Assembly (NCBI RefSeq): GCF_014930455.1
Contig: NZ_JAAIYO010000009.1
Span: 1 to 64,000, forward strand
Direction: 5' to 3'
From: Corallococcus soli
GTDB taxonomy: Bacteria > Myxococcota > Myxococcia > Myxococcales > Myxococcaceae
DNA: 64,000 nucleotides
Positions 26,150-35,819 of the stretch are shown in pieces (position 1 is the stretch's first letter; the number at the start of each line of letters is the position of its first letter). The notes beneath the pieces are model-generated. The model ran no database searches. It had not been told where the DNA came from and worked only from the letters and a program-made list of their open reading frames with translations. Position numbers and translations under genes: made by a program.

Positions 26150-27025
26150 ATGAAGGGCCTCCCCCTGTTGTCCGCCTGTCTCGCGCTCAGCGCCTGCGCC
26201 ACAGCGAAGACATCCACCGGCGACGCGAAGGGGGAGGTCGACGCGCCGGCCTCCGTGAAGCTCTATGCGATGGACTGCGGCCGTGTGCAGGCGTCCGACT
26301 ACGGCTCCATGGCGGACGACGGGTCGATGAACGGCGTCGGAGGCGAGGGCATCAACCCGTGCTACCTGATCCGCCATCCGAAGGGTGACCTGCTCTGGGA
26401 CACCGGGTTCTCCGAAGCCATCGCGGACATGCCCGGAGGCCTGCGTCCCCAGGGCGCCCCCATGCGCTTCGAGATGCCCAGGAAGCTCACCGTCCAGCTC
26501 GCGGAGCTGGGGCTGGCACCGGCGGACATCGACTACCTGTCGTTCTCACACATGCACTTCGACCACGCGGGCAACGCCAACCTGTTCGCCAGCGCGAAGT
26601 GGATCGTGGACGCGGACGAATACGCGTCCGCGTTCTCCGAGACGGCCCACCGTCGCGGCGAAGTCACCCACTACAGCGCGCTGGAGCACGTGAAGCCCGT
26701 GCTGATGGAAGGCGACGCCCCCTACGACGTGTTCGGCGACGGCTCGGTGAGCATCCACCAGGCCCCCGGCCACACGCCCGGCCACACCGTGCTGCTGCTG
26801 AAGACGGCGAAGTCCGGCGCCGTCCTGCTGACGGGCGACCTGTGGCCCCTGGGCGCGTCGCGCGAGCGCAGCCTGGTGCCCATCTACAACAGCGACCGCG
26901 AACAGACGCTCGAATCCATGCGCCGCGTGGAGGCGCTGGCGAAGGACAGCGGTGCCCGCGTCATCCAGCAGCACGTGCTCGCGCACTTCACCGCGCTGCC
27001 CGCGTTCCCGGCGCCGCTGGAGTAG
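26150..27025 (+). CDS. MBL-fold lactonase-like lipoprotein
   Basis: About 291 residues; lipoprotein signal with lipobox LSAC (MKGLPLLSACLALSAC). The metallo-beta-lactamase core is complete: HMHFDH for the first zinc pair, QAPGHTPGH for the next His, LLTGDLWP with bridging Asp and a final QQHVLAHF His. The HMHFDHAGN motif and PGHTPGH are typical of AHL lactonases (AiiA-like), though the lipid anchor puts it in the envelope. A quorum-quenching or other lactone hydrolase role is plausible. Substrate unproven. It is separated from the ATPase gene by about 100 bp and may be independent. Confidence 0.88.
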   Translation: MKGLPLLSACLALSACATAKTSTGDAKGEVDAPASVKLYAMDCGRVQASDYGSMADDGSMNGVGGEGINPCYLIRHPKGDLLWDTGFSEAIADMPGGLRPQGAPMRFEMPRKLTVQLAELGLAPADIDYLSFSHMHFDHAGNANLFASAKWIVDADEYASAFSETAHRRGEVTHYSALEHVKPVLMEGDAPYDVFGDGSVSIHQAPGHTPGHTVLLLKTAKSGAVLLTGDLWPLGASRERSLVPIYNSDREQTLESMRRVEALAKDSGARVIQQHVLAHFTALPAFPAPLE

Positions 27026-27198
27026 CCAGGGCTCGCCGCCCCGCTGGAATCCTCCAGGCGGAGGACTGGTCGGCCCGCGTCATGCTTGGGATGGCAACTT
27101 CCCCAGCGGCCGAGCTGACCTGAAGTGGATGCACGCAGCGCGTCGCGACGGGGTGGACCCGGGCGGCGCGCGGCGGACATGGCATGGTGGCGCCCGCC

Positions 27199-28583
<1,385 letters not shown>

Positions 28584-28611
<28 letters not shown>

Positions 28612-28678
28612 GGCGCCCCGGCGCCCAGGCCTGCTGACACCTCAGCATTGGCCTGCCGGAGTGCCGAGGCGCCCCGGC
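28584..28678. repeat. Imperfect direct duplication of the sdaA 3' end
   Basis: The 39-base segment at 28584-28622, covering the last codons and stop of the serine dehydratase gene and the following GC-rich bases, recurs at 28640-28678 with only three base differences. The copies are offset by 56 bases. It sits in the convergent spacer between sdaA and the kinase gene and probably arose by slippage or recombination; the downstream copy is non-coding. Confidence 0.85.
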
Positions 28679-28702
28679 CCCGAAGCTCGGTGACGCGGAG
28701 CC

Positions 28703-31519
28703 CTACCGCCTGCGCTTGCCGCGCACCGGCACGGCCTTCGCCTTCGCGATCGGCGCGGGCCGGGCCTGGAGCCAGGCCTCCACGTCCTTCGCCTGGGCCG
28801 CGCGGCCGGACGACGTGAAGCGCGCCTGCGCCTGCGCCGCCGCGTCGCGGGCCGCTGACGCCTCGCCTTCCTTCCACAGCGCCTGCGCCAGCGCGTAGCC
28901 GGACTCGGCCAGCGAGTCCTCCTGCGCGTCCTTGAACGTCAGCGCCTGCTGGAGCGGCGCGATGGCGTCGCGCGTGCGGCCCATGCCCAGCAGGGCCTGC
29001 CCCACGCCGTCCAGCGAGTACTGGAGCAGTTCGTCGTCCGCCTCCAGCTTCGCCCGCTTCACCGCCAGCGACTCCTCGTAGCCCTTCAGCGCCTCCGGGT
29101 AGCGCTGGAGCGCGAGCAGGCTCATGCCCTCCTCGTCCAGCGCCTCCGCCAGCTTCACGCTCTGGGGCCCCAGCAGCGTGCGGTGGAGGGAGACCGACAC
29201 GCGCGCGTGCTCCAGCGCCTTCGTGAAGTCCTTCTGCTCGCGCAGCGCCATGGACAGGGCCTGGTGCCGGCGCGCGGTGTCCATGTGCACGGGCCCCATC
29301 GCCTTCTCCGTCTGCTGGAGCGCGTCCGCCAGCACCCTCACCGCCTCCGCGGACGCGCCCGTCTCCAGCAGCGTGCGCCCCAGCGTGAACGTCACCCGCG
29401 CCCGCTTGGGGTGCCCTTCCGGCAGCGCCTTCGCGAGCAGCCCGGACGCCTCCTCCAGCAGGGCCCGCGCCGCCTCCGGGCGGTCCTGCATCAGCGCGAG
29501 GTTGGCTTCGTTCACCTTGAGGTCGCTGGCCAGCACCGCGTCGCCGCCTACGCGCTTGAGCGTGGCGCCCCCCAGCCGGCCCCAGCGCTGGGCGAGCTCA
29601 TACTTCTCCCGCTCCCCGTCCACGAAGATGAGCTTGTTCATCGCGGACACCGCCAGGCGGTCCGCCCGTCCGGCCTCCGCGTCGTAGACGGCCTGCTCCA
29701 GCGCCGCGCCGCCCGCGTCCTTGTCCCCCAGCACCGCCTGCGCCCAGCCCAGGTGGAAGCGCAGCTCCGCCACCAGCGGCAGGTAGCCCGTGGCCACCAC
29801 GCGCGCCTCCGCCTTCTTCGCCAGCTCCAGCGCCTTGGGCATGCGGCTGGTGTCGACGCGCGCCTTCACCTCCGCCAGCTGGTCCTCCAGGGCGTCCAGC
29901 TCCGCGCGCTTCGCGGGATCCGCCGGCCGGGGCTGAAGCTCCGTCAGCGCCTCCACGTCCGCGCAGTCCCCGGGCGCGGGCAGCGCGTGGACGGCGTCCA
30001 GCGCCTTGTCCACGAGCGCCGCGTCCGCCGTCTGCAACGTGCCGACGAGCGCGCCCAGGTCCTTGCGCCGCCGCTCCAGGCACACGAAGCGCTGGGACAG
30101 GAGCCCCTCCGTCTGCACCTCGCGCACCCGCGTGTCCTCGCAGGCGGTGGTGTGCTGCTTCGCCCACTCCGCGCCGTAGCCGTCCAGCACGGCGCCCACC
30201 CTGCGCGCCATGTCCTGGGCCACCGGGCTCTTCGTCGAAAGGAACGCCTGGTTCACCTTCTCGCGGGCCCCCGCGTCCCAGCGCTCGGCCACCAGCGCCT
30301 CCGCGCCGGCGCACACCCGCGAGCGCGACGCCACCACGCCGCCCGCCACGCCCAGCACCACCGTGGCCACTGCCGCGGCGCCCAGCCTCCGGTTGCGCAG
30401 GGCCCGCTTCTCCCGCTGGGCCAGCGCCTCCAGCAGCGCCGCCATGGAGCGGAAGCGGTCCCTGGGCTCCAGCGACAGCCCCCTCATCAACGCGCGGCGC
30501 ACCCAGACGGGCACCTTCGTGTCGCGCGGCGGCTCCTGGATGGGCGACGGCGGCAGCACCTGCGCCACCGCCACCTCCGTCACCCCGGGCTCGTCGGAGG
30601 GGCCCCCGCGCGGCCGAAGCTGCGAGGCCACCCGGGACAGCTCGTCCGGGTCGAACGGGCGGATGCCGTACAGCGCGCGGTACAGCGCCGCGCAGAAGCT
30701 GAACTGGTCGGAGCGCGAGTCCAGCAGCTCGCCCCGGAACTGCTCCGGCGACATATAGGCGGGCGTGCCCATCACCAGCCCCGCCTGCGTGAGCTGCGAG
30801 TTCAGCAGGGGCGACCCTTCTTCAGCCACCGGCCGCGTCTGCTCGTCGGCGTCCTCGTCGTCGGCCACCTCGCCCATGGGCCGCGCGAGGCCGAAGTCGG
30901 TGACGTAGACGCGCCCGTCCTTGCCCACCAGCACGTTGGCCGGCTTGAAGTCGCGGTGCACCAGCCCCGCGGTGTGCGCGGCCTCCAGGCCCCGGCCCGC
31001 CGCCAGGTACTTGTCCAGCAGCTCCTGCCACGTCCGGGGCTTCGCCTTCGCCCAGTCGCGCAGCGTGCCGCCGTCCACCAGCGCCATCGCCACGTAGACC
31101 TGGTGGTCCCACTGCCCCACCTCGAAGACGGGGATGACGTTGGGGTGGGAGATGCGCGCCATGGCCTGCGCTTCCCGCAGCAGCCGCGCCCGCCCCTGCT
31201 CCAGCTGCTCGTGGCCGCCCTTCACCCGCAGCAGCTTCAGCGCCACCTTGCGATCCAGGTCAGGGTCATAGGCCGCGTACACCACCCCCATGCCGCCCTG
31301 CCCCAGCACCTTCAAAGGCAGGAAGCGCCCCACCTGCCGCGACGCCAGCCGCTGCGACTCGCCGCCGGCCCCCGAAGAGGACACGGAGGCCTCCGGCCCC
31401 TGACGCCCGGTTCCAGACGGCCCACCCCGACCTGTACCGTAGGATTCTCGCGACGCTGAAACGCGCGGTGCGGAGGCGGGCGCCGAGGCCCCATCGTCGC
31501 TGTCGTGCCGGTTCGCCAT
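28703..31519 (-). CDS. Ser/Thr protein kinase with transmembrane helix and TPR repeats
   Basis: About 938 residues from the ATG at 31519. The first 60 are disordered and Ser/Gly-rich. The Hanks-type kinase domain (about 65-365) has GQGGMG (73-78), catalytic Lys95, HRDFKPAN (188-195), DFG (208-210) and SPEQ. One transmembrane helix follows (378-397, GAAAVATVVLGVAGGVVAS), then an exterior helical region of 500 residues with repeated TPR-like pairs from about 600, such as the ALEHARVSVSLHRTLLG unit. This architecture is common in myxobacteria, where the TPRs sense or dock partners. It is divergent from the papain-like gene 166 bp away. Confidence 0.93.
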   Translation of the reverse strand: MANRHDSDDGASAPASAPRVSASRESYGTGRGGPSGTGRQGPEASVSSSGAGGESQRLASRQVGRFLPLKVLGQGGMGVVYAAYDPDLDRKVALKLLRVKGGHEQLEQGRARLLREAQAMARISHPNVIPVFEVGQWDHQVYVAMALVDGGTLRDWAKAKPRTWQELLDKYLAAGRGLEAAHTAGLVHRDFKPANVLVGKDGRVYVTDFGLARPMGEVADDEDADEQTRPVAEEGSPLLNSQLTQAGLVMGTPAYMSPEQFRGELLDSRSDQFSFCAALYRALYGIRPFDPDELSRVASQLRPRGGPSDEPGVTEVAVAQVLPPSPIQEPPRDTKVPVWVRRALMRGLSLEPRDRFRSMAALLEALAQREKRALRNRRLGAAAVATVVLGVAGGVVASRSRVCAGAEALVAERWDAGAREKVNQAFLSTKSPVAQDMARRVGAVLDGYGAEWAKQHTTACEDTRVREVQTEGLLSQRFVCLERRRKDLGALVGTLQTADAALVDKALDAVHALPAPGDCADVEALTELQPRPADPAKRAELDALEDQLAEVKARVDTSRMPKALELAKKAEARVVATGYLPLVAELRFHLGWAQAVLGDKDAGGAALEQAVYDAEAGRADRLAVSAMNKLIFVDGEREKYELAQRWGRLGGATLKRVGGDAVLASDLKVNEANLALMQDRPEAARALLEEASGLLAKALPEGHPKRARVTFTLGRTLLETGASAEAVRVLADALQQTEKAMGPVHMDTARRHQALSMALREQKDFTKALEHARVSVSLHRTLLGPQSVKLAEALDEEGMSLLALQRYPEALKGYEESLAVKRAKLEADDELLQYSLDGVGQALLGMGRTRDAIAPLQQALTFKDAQEDSLAESGYALAQALWKEGEASAARDAAAQAQARFTSSGRAAQAKDVEAWLQARPAPIAKAKAVPVRGKRRR

Positions 31520-31685
31520 GGGTCCAGTGTACCCCTCGTTCCAGGATTCCTTGTTTCTCTGCCCGGTTGCCCGCCCGGTTGCGTCGGAAATCGCGCGTTC
31601 TCTCCAGATCCTGGAAATCCGAAGCAACCTTGGGAGTCGTGCCTGGATAATGCGGGCAGGACACTGACGGGACAGGAGACCTTCC
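31520..31685. promoter_or_regulatory. Divergent spacer between kinase and papain-like genes
   Basis: The 166 bases should contain promoters for both genes. Near the right end ACAGGAG precedes the ATG at 31686. A relatively AT-rich stretch lies at 31530-31600. No strong hexamer pair or operator was found. Confidence 0.4.
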
Positions 31686-32699
31686 ATGGCCGGGCTCACC
31701 ACCAGCATTGGCGCCAAACTCGACTCAGTCATGGAGCGGGTGCGACAGGCACAGGCGCAGGCCCCTGTCGCCGAGCCCGTGAAGCCGACCACCGGCACGC
31801 CCGACGTCAGGCCCACCAATCCCAACGATGGCCGCTATCTGGACTCGTTCCAGGACTCGGCCACCAAGAAGCCGGGGCTGCCGGTGCTGACGACCCCGGA
31901 GCCGGTGACCGTCACCGACCCGGCGGGCGTCACCGACCCGCCGCCCACCAACAATGCGAAGGCGGCCCAGGAGGAGATGGGCTGGAAGACCAACGAGTCC
32001 ACCGTCATGCAGACCAGCACCAACGGCTGCGCGGAGGCCACCCTCACCTTCCTGGAGCAGTCGGATGGTGAGCACGCCACCGACCTGACCACGCAGGAGG
32101 CGCGCGAGAAGGTGCGCAACAAGGCGGACACGCTCGCGGGCTCCCCCTCTGCCGTGCAGGAGATGGGCCTGGAGTTGAACCTGGACGACGGCGCGACGCC
32201 GGACGAGCTGGGCGCCATCCTGGGCTCCATGGGCATCGAGGTCACCAGCGGCTCCGACAAGTGCAATCCGACGGCGCTGAGCAACGCGCTCAACAAGGGC
32301 CAGTACGCCGTGGCACTGGTGGACTCCAACGCCCTGCTCAACACCAAGCTGAAGCCGAAGGATCGGACCCAGGAGCCGGGGCAGCTGCACTGGATCACCA
32401 TCGACGCCGTGGATCGGGGCAAGTCGAGGCTCAGCCAGGAGGACGACCGCTACCACGTGCGCGACTCCGTCAACGGCGACTACTGGGTGCACGCGTCGGA
32501 CATGAAGAAGATCGTCTCCGAGGCCCAGTCCCGGCACGGCAGCGGCGGCATCATCACGGTGCAGATGGAGAAGGGCCGCGCCACGAAGGCGCCCGACCAC
32601 CTGGAGAAGCTGGCCCGGAAGAACCTGGAGCACACCGCCGCGCTCGGCGACGGCAACGGTGGCGCCAGCCGGCGCGCCAGCATCGCCGAGTCCAGCTAG
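31686..32699 (+). CDS. Unknown protein with possible papain-like Cys-His-Asp triad
   Basis: 337 residues, family not recognised with confidence. A short N-terminal helix (no signal peptide), then a Pro/Thr-rich linker to about residue 100. The folded part has Cys115 in STNGCAEATLTFLEQ at the start of a helix, His235 in GQLHWITIDAV in a strand, and Asp260 in YHVRDSVNGDYWVHASDM. This order and the hydrophobic strand after His match papain-like C39/C70-type peptidases and bacterial effector proteases. The C-terminus is charged and helical. It may be a secreted effector or toxin, exported without a Sec signal. A plain structural role is possible. It is divergent from the Ser/Thr kinase. Confidence 0.7.
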   Translation: MAGLTTSIGAKLDSVMERVRQAQAQAPVAEPVKPTTGTPDVRPTNPNDGRYLDSFQDSATKKPGLPVLTTPEPVTVTDPAGVTDPPPTNNAKAAQEEMGWKTNESTVMQTSTNGCAEATLTFLEQSDGEHATDLTTQEAREKVRNKADTLAGSPSAVQEMGLELNLDDGATPDELGAILGSMGIEVTSGSDKCNPTALSNALNKGQYAVALVDSNALLNTKLKPKDRTQEPGQLHWITIDAVDRGKSRLSQEDDRYHVRDSVNGDYWVHASDMKKIVSEAQSRHGSGGIITVQMEKGRATKAPDHLEKLARKNLEHTAALGDGNGGASRRASIAESS

Positions 32700-32725
32700 G
32701 ACTTCCGTCTGTTGAAGCCCCTCCC

Positions 32726-32745
32726 CGGGCCCGCACCCGGGCCCG
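32726..32745. terminator. GC-rich hairpin between convergent genes
   Basis: CGGGCCCG at 32726-32733 and again at 32738-32745 can form an 8-bp stem with a 4-base loop. The element lies between the convergent papain-like gene and GH6 gene. There is no run of T, so it may be a factor-dependent or weak terminator. Confidence 0.45.
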
Positions 32746-32769
32746 CTTGACGTCAGAGGGGACGGTGGC

Positions 32770-34215
32770 TCAGGTGCCGTCGATGAGCCGCGTCGCCAGG
32801 TCCGGGCTGAACTGACCGGCGGGGGTGCCCGGGGCGATGCCACAGTTGCCATCCGAGTCCCCCGGCACCTTCACCCAGAGCAGCATCTCCGCGCCGCCGC
32901 CCGTCTGCGAGGGCGTGCCCAGCTTGCGGCCGGCGGGGTTGCACCACTCCCCGTTGGAGCCATTGCCATTGCGGCTGGTGTCCACGACGAACTGGCGCGA
33001 ATAGCCATAGCGGCTGGAGAGCGCGGCGTTGACCGCGTTGCCATAGGTGGCGGATTCGCTGGCGGCGTAGAAGTTGGAGACGTTGAGGGAGAAGCCGCGC
33101 ACGTTGCGCGCGCCCGCGGACTCCAGGCGCTGCGCCATCGTGTCGGCGGCAATCCACCGCGCGTTGCCGCCATCCAGGTACGCCCAGGTGTTGGGCGCGC
33201 GGTCGCGGAACTGCTCGGAGGCGTAGCGCAGCAGGCCCAGCCGCGTCTGGCGCTCGGAGTCGTTGGGGAGGCAGTCGAGCTGCGCGACGGCGTCCGGTTC
33301 GATGATGACGACCGCAGGCCGGTTGCCGAGCCCCGCCGCGAAGGCGGAGATCCACGCGCGGTACGCGTCCGCGCTGCCCGCGCCGCCTCCGGAGTGGCTG
33401 CCGCAGTCGCGGCCCGGGATGTTGTAGGCCACCAGCACCGGCAGCTTGTCCGCCGCGTCCGCCGCGCCCACGAAGCTGGACACCGCCTGGGTGACGTCCC
33501 CGCTCCAGTTGCCGAACCAGCGCGCCATGGGCTTGCTGGCGATGGAGGCGTTGATGCGCGACGCGCGACCGTCACCGCCGTTGGCGCGCACCCAGATGGC
33601 CGGGTTGGAGTTGGGGTCCACGTAGAAGCCGCTGGTCATCGCCACCGGGCCGGAGCCAGGGGAGCCGCTCTCGGTGGTGAGCGACACGTCGTCCAGCCGC
33701 ACGGTGACGGCATTGGCGCGCCCGCCCAACTGGAACGTCACCTGCCCCACGCCCGTGGACAGCGAGGACGTGAACGGGATGGTGAACCTGCGCGACGTGC
33801 CGTCCAGCGTGAGGGGCTGGCTGAGCGTCGTCGCGTAGGGCGCGGTGTCCTGCTGCACCGTCACCCGCGCGGTGATGCCCGCCGTCGCCGTGGCGGTGAA
33901 GGACAGCGTGTAGGCCCGCCCGGCCACCAGCGACAGGCCGCTCTGCCCCACGATGGCGTCCCACGCATTGGCCGTGTTCGCCGCCACGTCCACACGCCAC
34001 TGGTTGTTCTCCACGCGCGACTGCGTGCTCGCGTTGTTCCACCACGGCGCCGTCGTCCCGGCGTTGAAGCCGCCATTGGAGAGCAGCTCCGTGAGCGCCG
34101 CCTCCTGCACCGCCAATGGCGCCTCGGCCGGAAGCTCAGGCGCGGCGGGACCACAGGACGCGAACAACGACACCAACGGCAACGACAACCAGCGGAGCAG
34201 ACCAGGTGAACGCAT
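32770..34215 (-). CDS. Secreted GH6 cellulase with N-terminal CBM-like domain
   Basis: A 481-residue exported beta-1,4-glucanase. A lipoprotein signal ends LFASC (Cys21). Residues 40-180 look like a CBM4/9-type beta-sandwich (LSNGGFNAGTTAPWW, a typical opening). The GH6 domain (about 195-481) shows GFYVDPNSNPAIWV, NIPGRDCGSHSGGG with the catalytic Asp, VVIIEPDAVAQLD, YLDGGNARWI, VDTSRNGNG, and EWCNPAGRKLG with LLWVKVPGDSDG. These identify it as GH6 cellulase/cellobiohydrolase. It is monocistronic, with an AT-rich spacer upstream. Confidence 0.93.
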   Translation of the reverse strand: MRSPGLLRWLSLPLVSLFASCGPAAPELPAEAPLAVQEAALTELLSNGGFNAGTTAPWWNNASTQSRVENNQWRVDVAANTANAWDAIVGQSGLSLVAGRAYTLSFTATATAGITARVTVQQDTAPYATTLSQPLTLDGTSRRFTIPFTSSLSTGVGQVTFQLGGRANAVTVRLDDVSLTTESGSPGSGPVAMTSGFYVDPNSNPAIWVRANGGDGRASRINASIASKPMARWFGNWSGDVTQAVSSFVGAADAADKLPVLVAYNIPGRDCGSHSGGGAGSADAYRAWISAFAAGLGNRPAVVIIEPDAVAQLDCLPNDSERQTRLGLLRYASEQFRDRAPNTWAYLDGGNARWIAADTMAQRLESAGARNVRGFSLNVSNFYAASESATYGNAVNAALSSRYGYSRQFVVDTSRNGNGSNGEWCNPAGRKLGTPSQTGGGAEMLLWVKVPGDSDGNCGIAPGTPAGQFSPDLATRLIDGT

Positions 34216-34367
34216 GACGAACTCCTCACCACGGGGGAGTCACCATTCATGCGGAGGCCGCGACCTGGATACAAGATTAAACAGCTATTTCAGCTATGTG
34301 CGGAATTTTACTGGGACATGCCCGGCGAGGGAGCAACCCCGCGCCGTGCGTCCTGACCGGGCTGACG
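34216..34367. promoter_or_regulatory. AT-rich promoter region of the GH6 gene
   Basis: The 152-bp spacer contains a locally AT-rich core at about 34270-34320 (AGATTAAACAGCTATTTCAGCTATG) with a small AGCT-N5-AGCT dyad. The GH6 start is preceded by GAGGAG. No clear -35/-10 pair stands out. Confidence 0.4.
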
Positions 34368-35819
34368 TCAGGGGCTTGGAGCGCGGGCCCGCGCGCCGCG
34401 CGTGGGGCGCAGGTGCACCGGCGGCGTCTGGGGCGCGGGGAGGATCCACGGCTTGGGCCCCAGGCCGTCCCCTTCGCGCGACAGGTCCACCGTGGGATCC
34501 ACGAACGGCTCCGACAGCCGGCCGTTCAGGGACACCCGCACGTCGGCGCGCACCTCCACGGGGTGCTGCGTCTTCGCCTCGTAGTCCCGCGCGATGCGGT
34601 GGGCCAGTTGCAGGATGAGGTCCGGCTGCACCGACATCTCCCGCTCCTGCAACCGCGTGAGGTACTGGCTGGGCGGCACGTGCCACTCCCGGCCGGTGAC
34701 GCGGTCGCGCACGATGAACGTCGCGCTGCCGTTCTTCTCCCGCGTCATCACCCGCCAGGAGAAGCGCATGCCCTGCTCGTGCCAGAGCACGTTGCCCCCA
34801 TAGGCATGCGTGCGCAGCGGCAGCAGCACCTGGAGCAGCGCGTAGACGACGGCCACGCCCAGCGCCACCCGCCCCTTCCAGCCGGGCACGCCCGTGACGC
34901 GGGCCTCGGGGGGAGGAGCGACGCCCTTCCACGGGAGCCTCCGCAGCCGGGCCAGGAGCGCCCTTGGCCACGACGGGTCGAAGAACACCAGCGCCCCCGT
35001 CACCATGATGAAGGGGAACATCCCGATGGGGAACAGCGCGAACGTCACCGCGTGGAAGCCCAGCACGACCACGTATGCGAACGGGCGCGTGCGACGCCAC
35101 ACGAGGAACAGCACGATGGTGCTGTCGAACAGCATCCCGCCCCACGCCGCCGCGTACGCCACCCAGCGCTGCTCCAGCAGCGGCCCCACCCACGGCATCC
35201 CCGTGCGCGCGGCCAGCCAGATGTTGAGCGGCTGCGCGTGCACCAACCAGTCGGAGGTGAGCTTCGCCAGCCCCGCGAACACGTAGACGACGGCCACCTG
35301 GAAGCGCAGCAGGTCCGTGCACCACGCCGGCAGCCAGTCCTGCCTCAGTGAGGGCCTGCGCCACGCGTCCACGGAGAAGGCCCGGTGCGCCGGAATGAAA
35401 CACATCAGCGCCAGCAGCAGGCTCACCAGGTAGTAGTGGTTCAGGTAGTTCGTCACGTCCAACAGCTGCACGTAGGCGAACACCGCGAACAGCAACACCA
35501 CCGTCACCCGGTAGAACAACCCCACCATCAGCAGCACGCCCAGCGCGCCCAGCGCCATGAAGAGCGCGGGCATCCCCCAGGCGGGCAGCGGCGGAATCCA
35601 GCCGAAGCCCCAATAGGTGAAGCGGAACTCCGGCTGCGCGAAGAGGACGCCCACCCAGCCGTACGCCAGGAAGCGCGCCGCGGAGACGGCGATGAGCAGC
35701 CCCAGCGCCACCCGGAACGCCGCCAGCGCGGCGATGTCCCGGGGCGCCAGCAGCCGGGCCCAGAGCCGGGCCCATGGACGCGAGGACGTCACGTCCCCGC
35801 CTCCAGCGGACTCAGTCAT
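34368..35819 (-). CDS. HTTM-domain membrane protein (vitamin K-dependent carboxylase-like)
   Basis: A 483-residue protein with an HTTM (horizontally transferred transmembrane) domain. Residues 25-290 hold about six or seven membrane helices with typical pieces: AALAAFRVALGLLIAVSAAR, YWGFGWIPPLPAW, LLDVTNYLNHYYL, LLRFQVAVVYVFAGLAKL and LFFDPSWPRAL. A C-terminal soluble region contains WHEQGMRFSWRVM and a long beta-rich tail. Family members are related to gamma-glutamyl carboxylase; bacterial functions are mostly unknown. It is coupled to the imelysin gene by an 8-bp overlap and lies in a Fur-boxed operon. Confidence 0.9.
   Translation of the reverse strand: MTESAGGGDVTSSRPWARLWARLLAPRDIAALAAFRVALGLLIAVSAARFLAYGWVGVLFAQPEFRFTYWGFGWIPPLPAWGMPALFMALGALGVLLMVGLFYRVTVVLLFAVFAYVQLLDVTNYLNHYYLVSLLLALMCFIPAHRAFSVDAWRRPSLRQDWLPAWCTDLLRFQVAVVYVFAGLAKLTSDWLVHAQPLNIWLAARTGMPWVGPLLEQRWVAYAAAWGGMLFDSTIVLFLVWRRTRPFAYVVVLGFHAVTFALFPIGMFPFIMVTGALVFFDPSWPRALLARLRRLPWKGVAPPPEARVTGVPGWKGRVALGVAVVYALLQVLLPLRTHAYGGNVLWHEQGMRFSWRVMTREKNGSATFIVRDRVTGREWHVPPSQYLTRLQEREMSVQPDLILQLAHRIARDYEAKTQHPVEVRADVRVSLNGRLSEPFVDPTVDLSREGDGLGPKPWILPAPQTPPVHLRPTRGARARAPSP

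Noticed and set aside
27050-27065. Terminator hairpin after the lactonase-like gene
   Set aside because: The stem TCCTCC/GGAGGA is only six pairs with no T-run.
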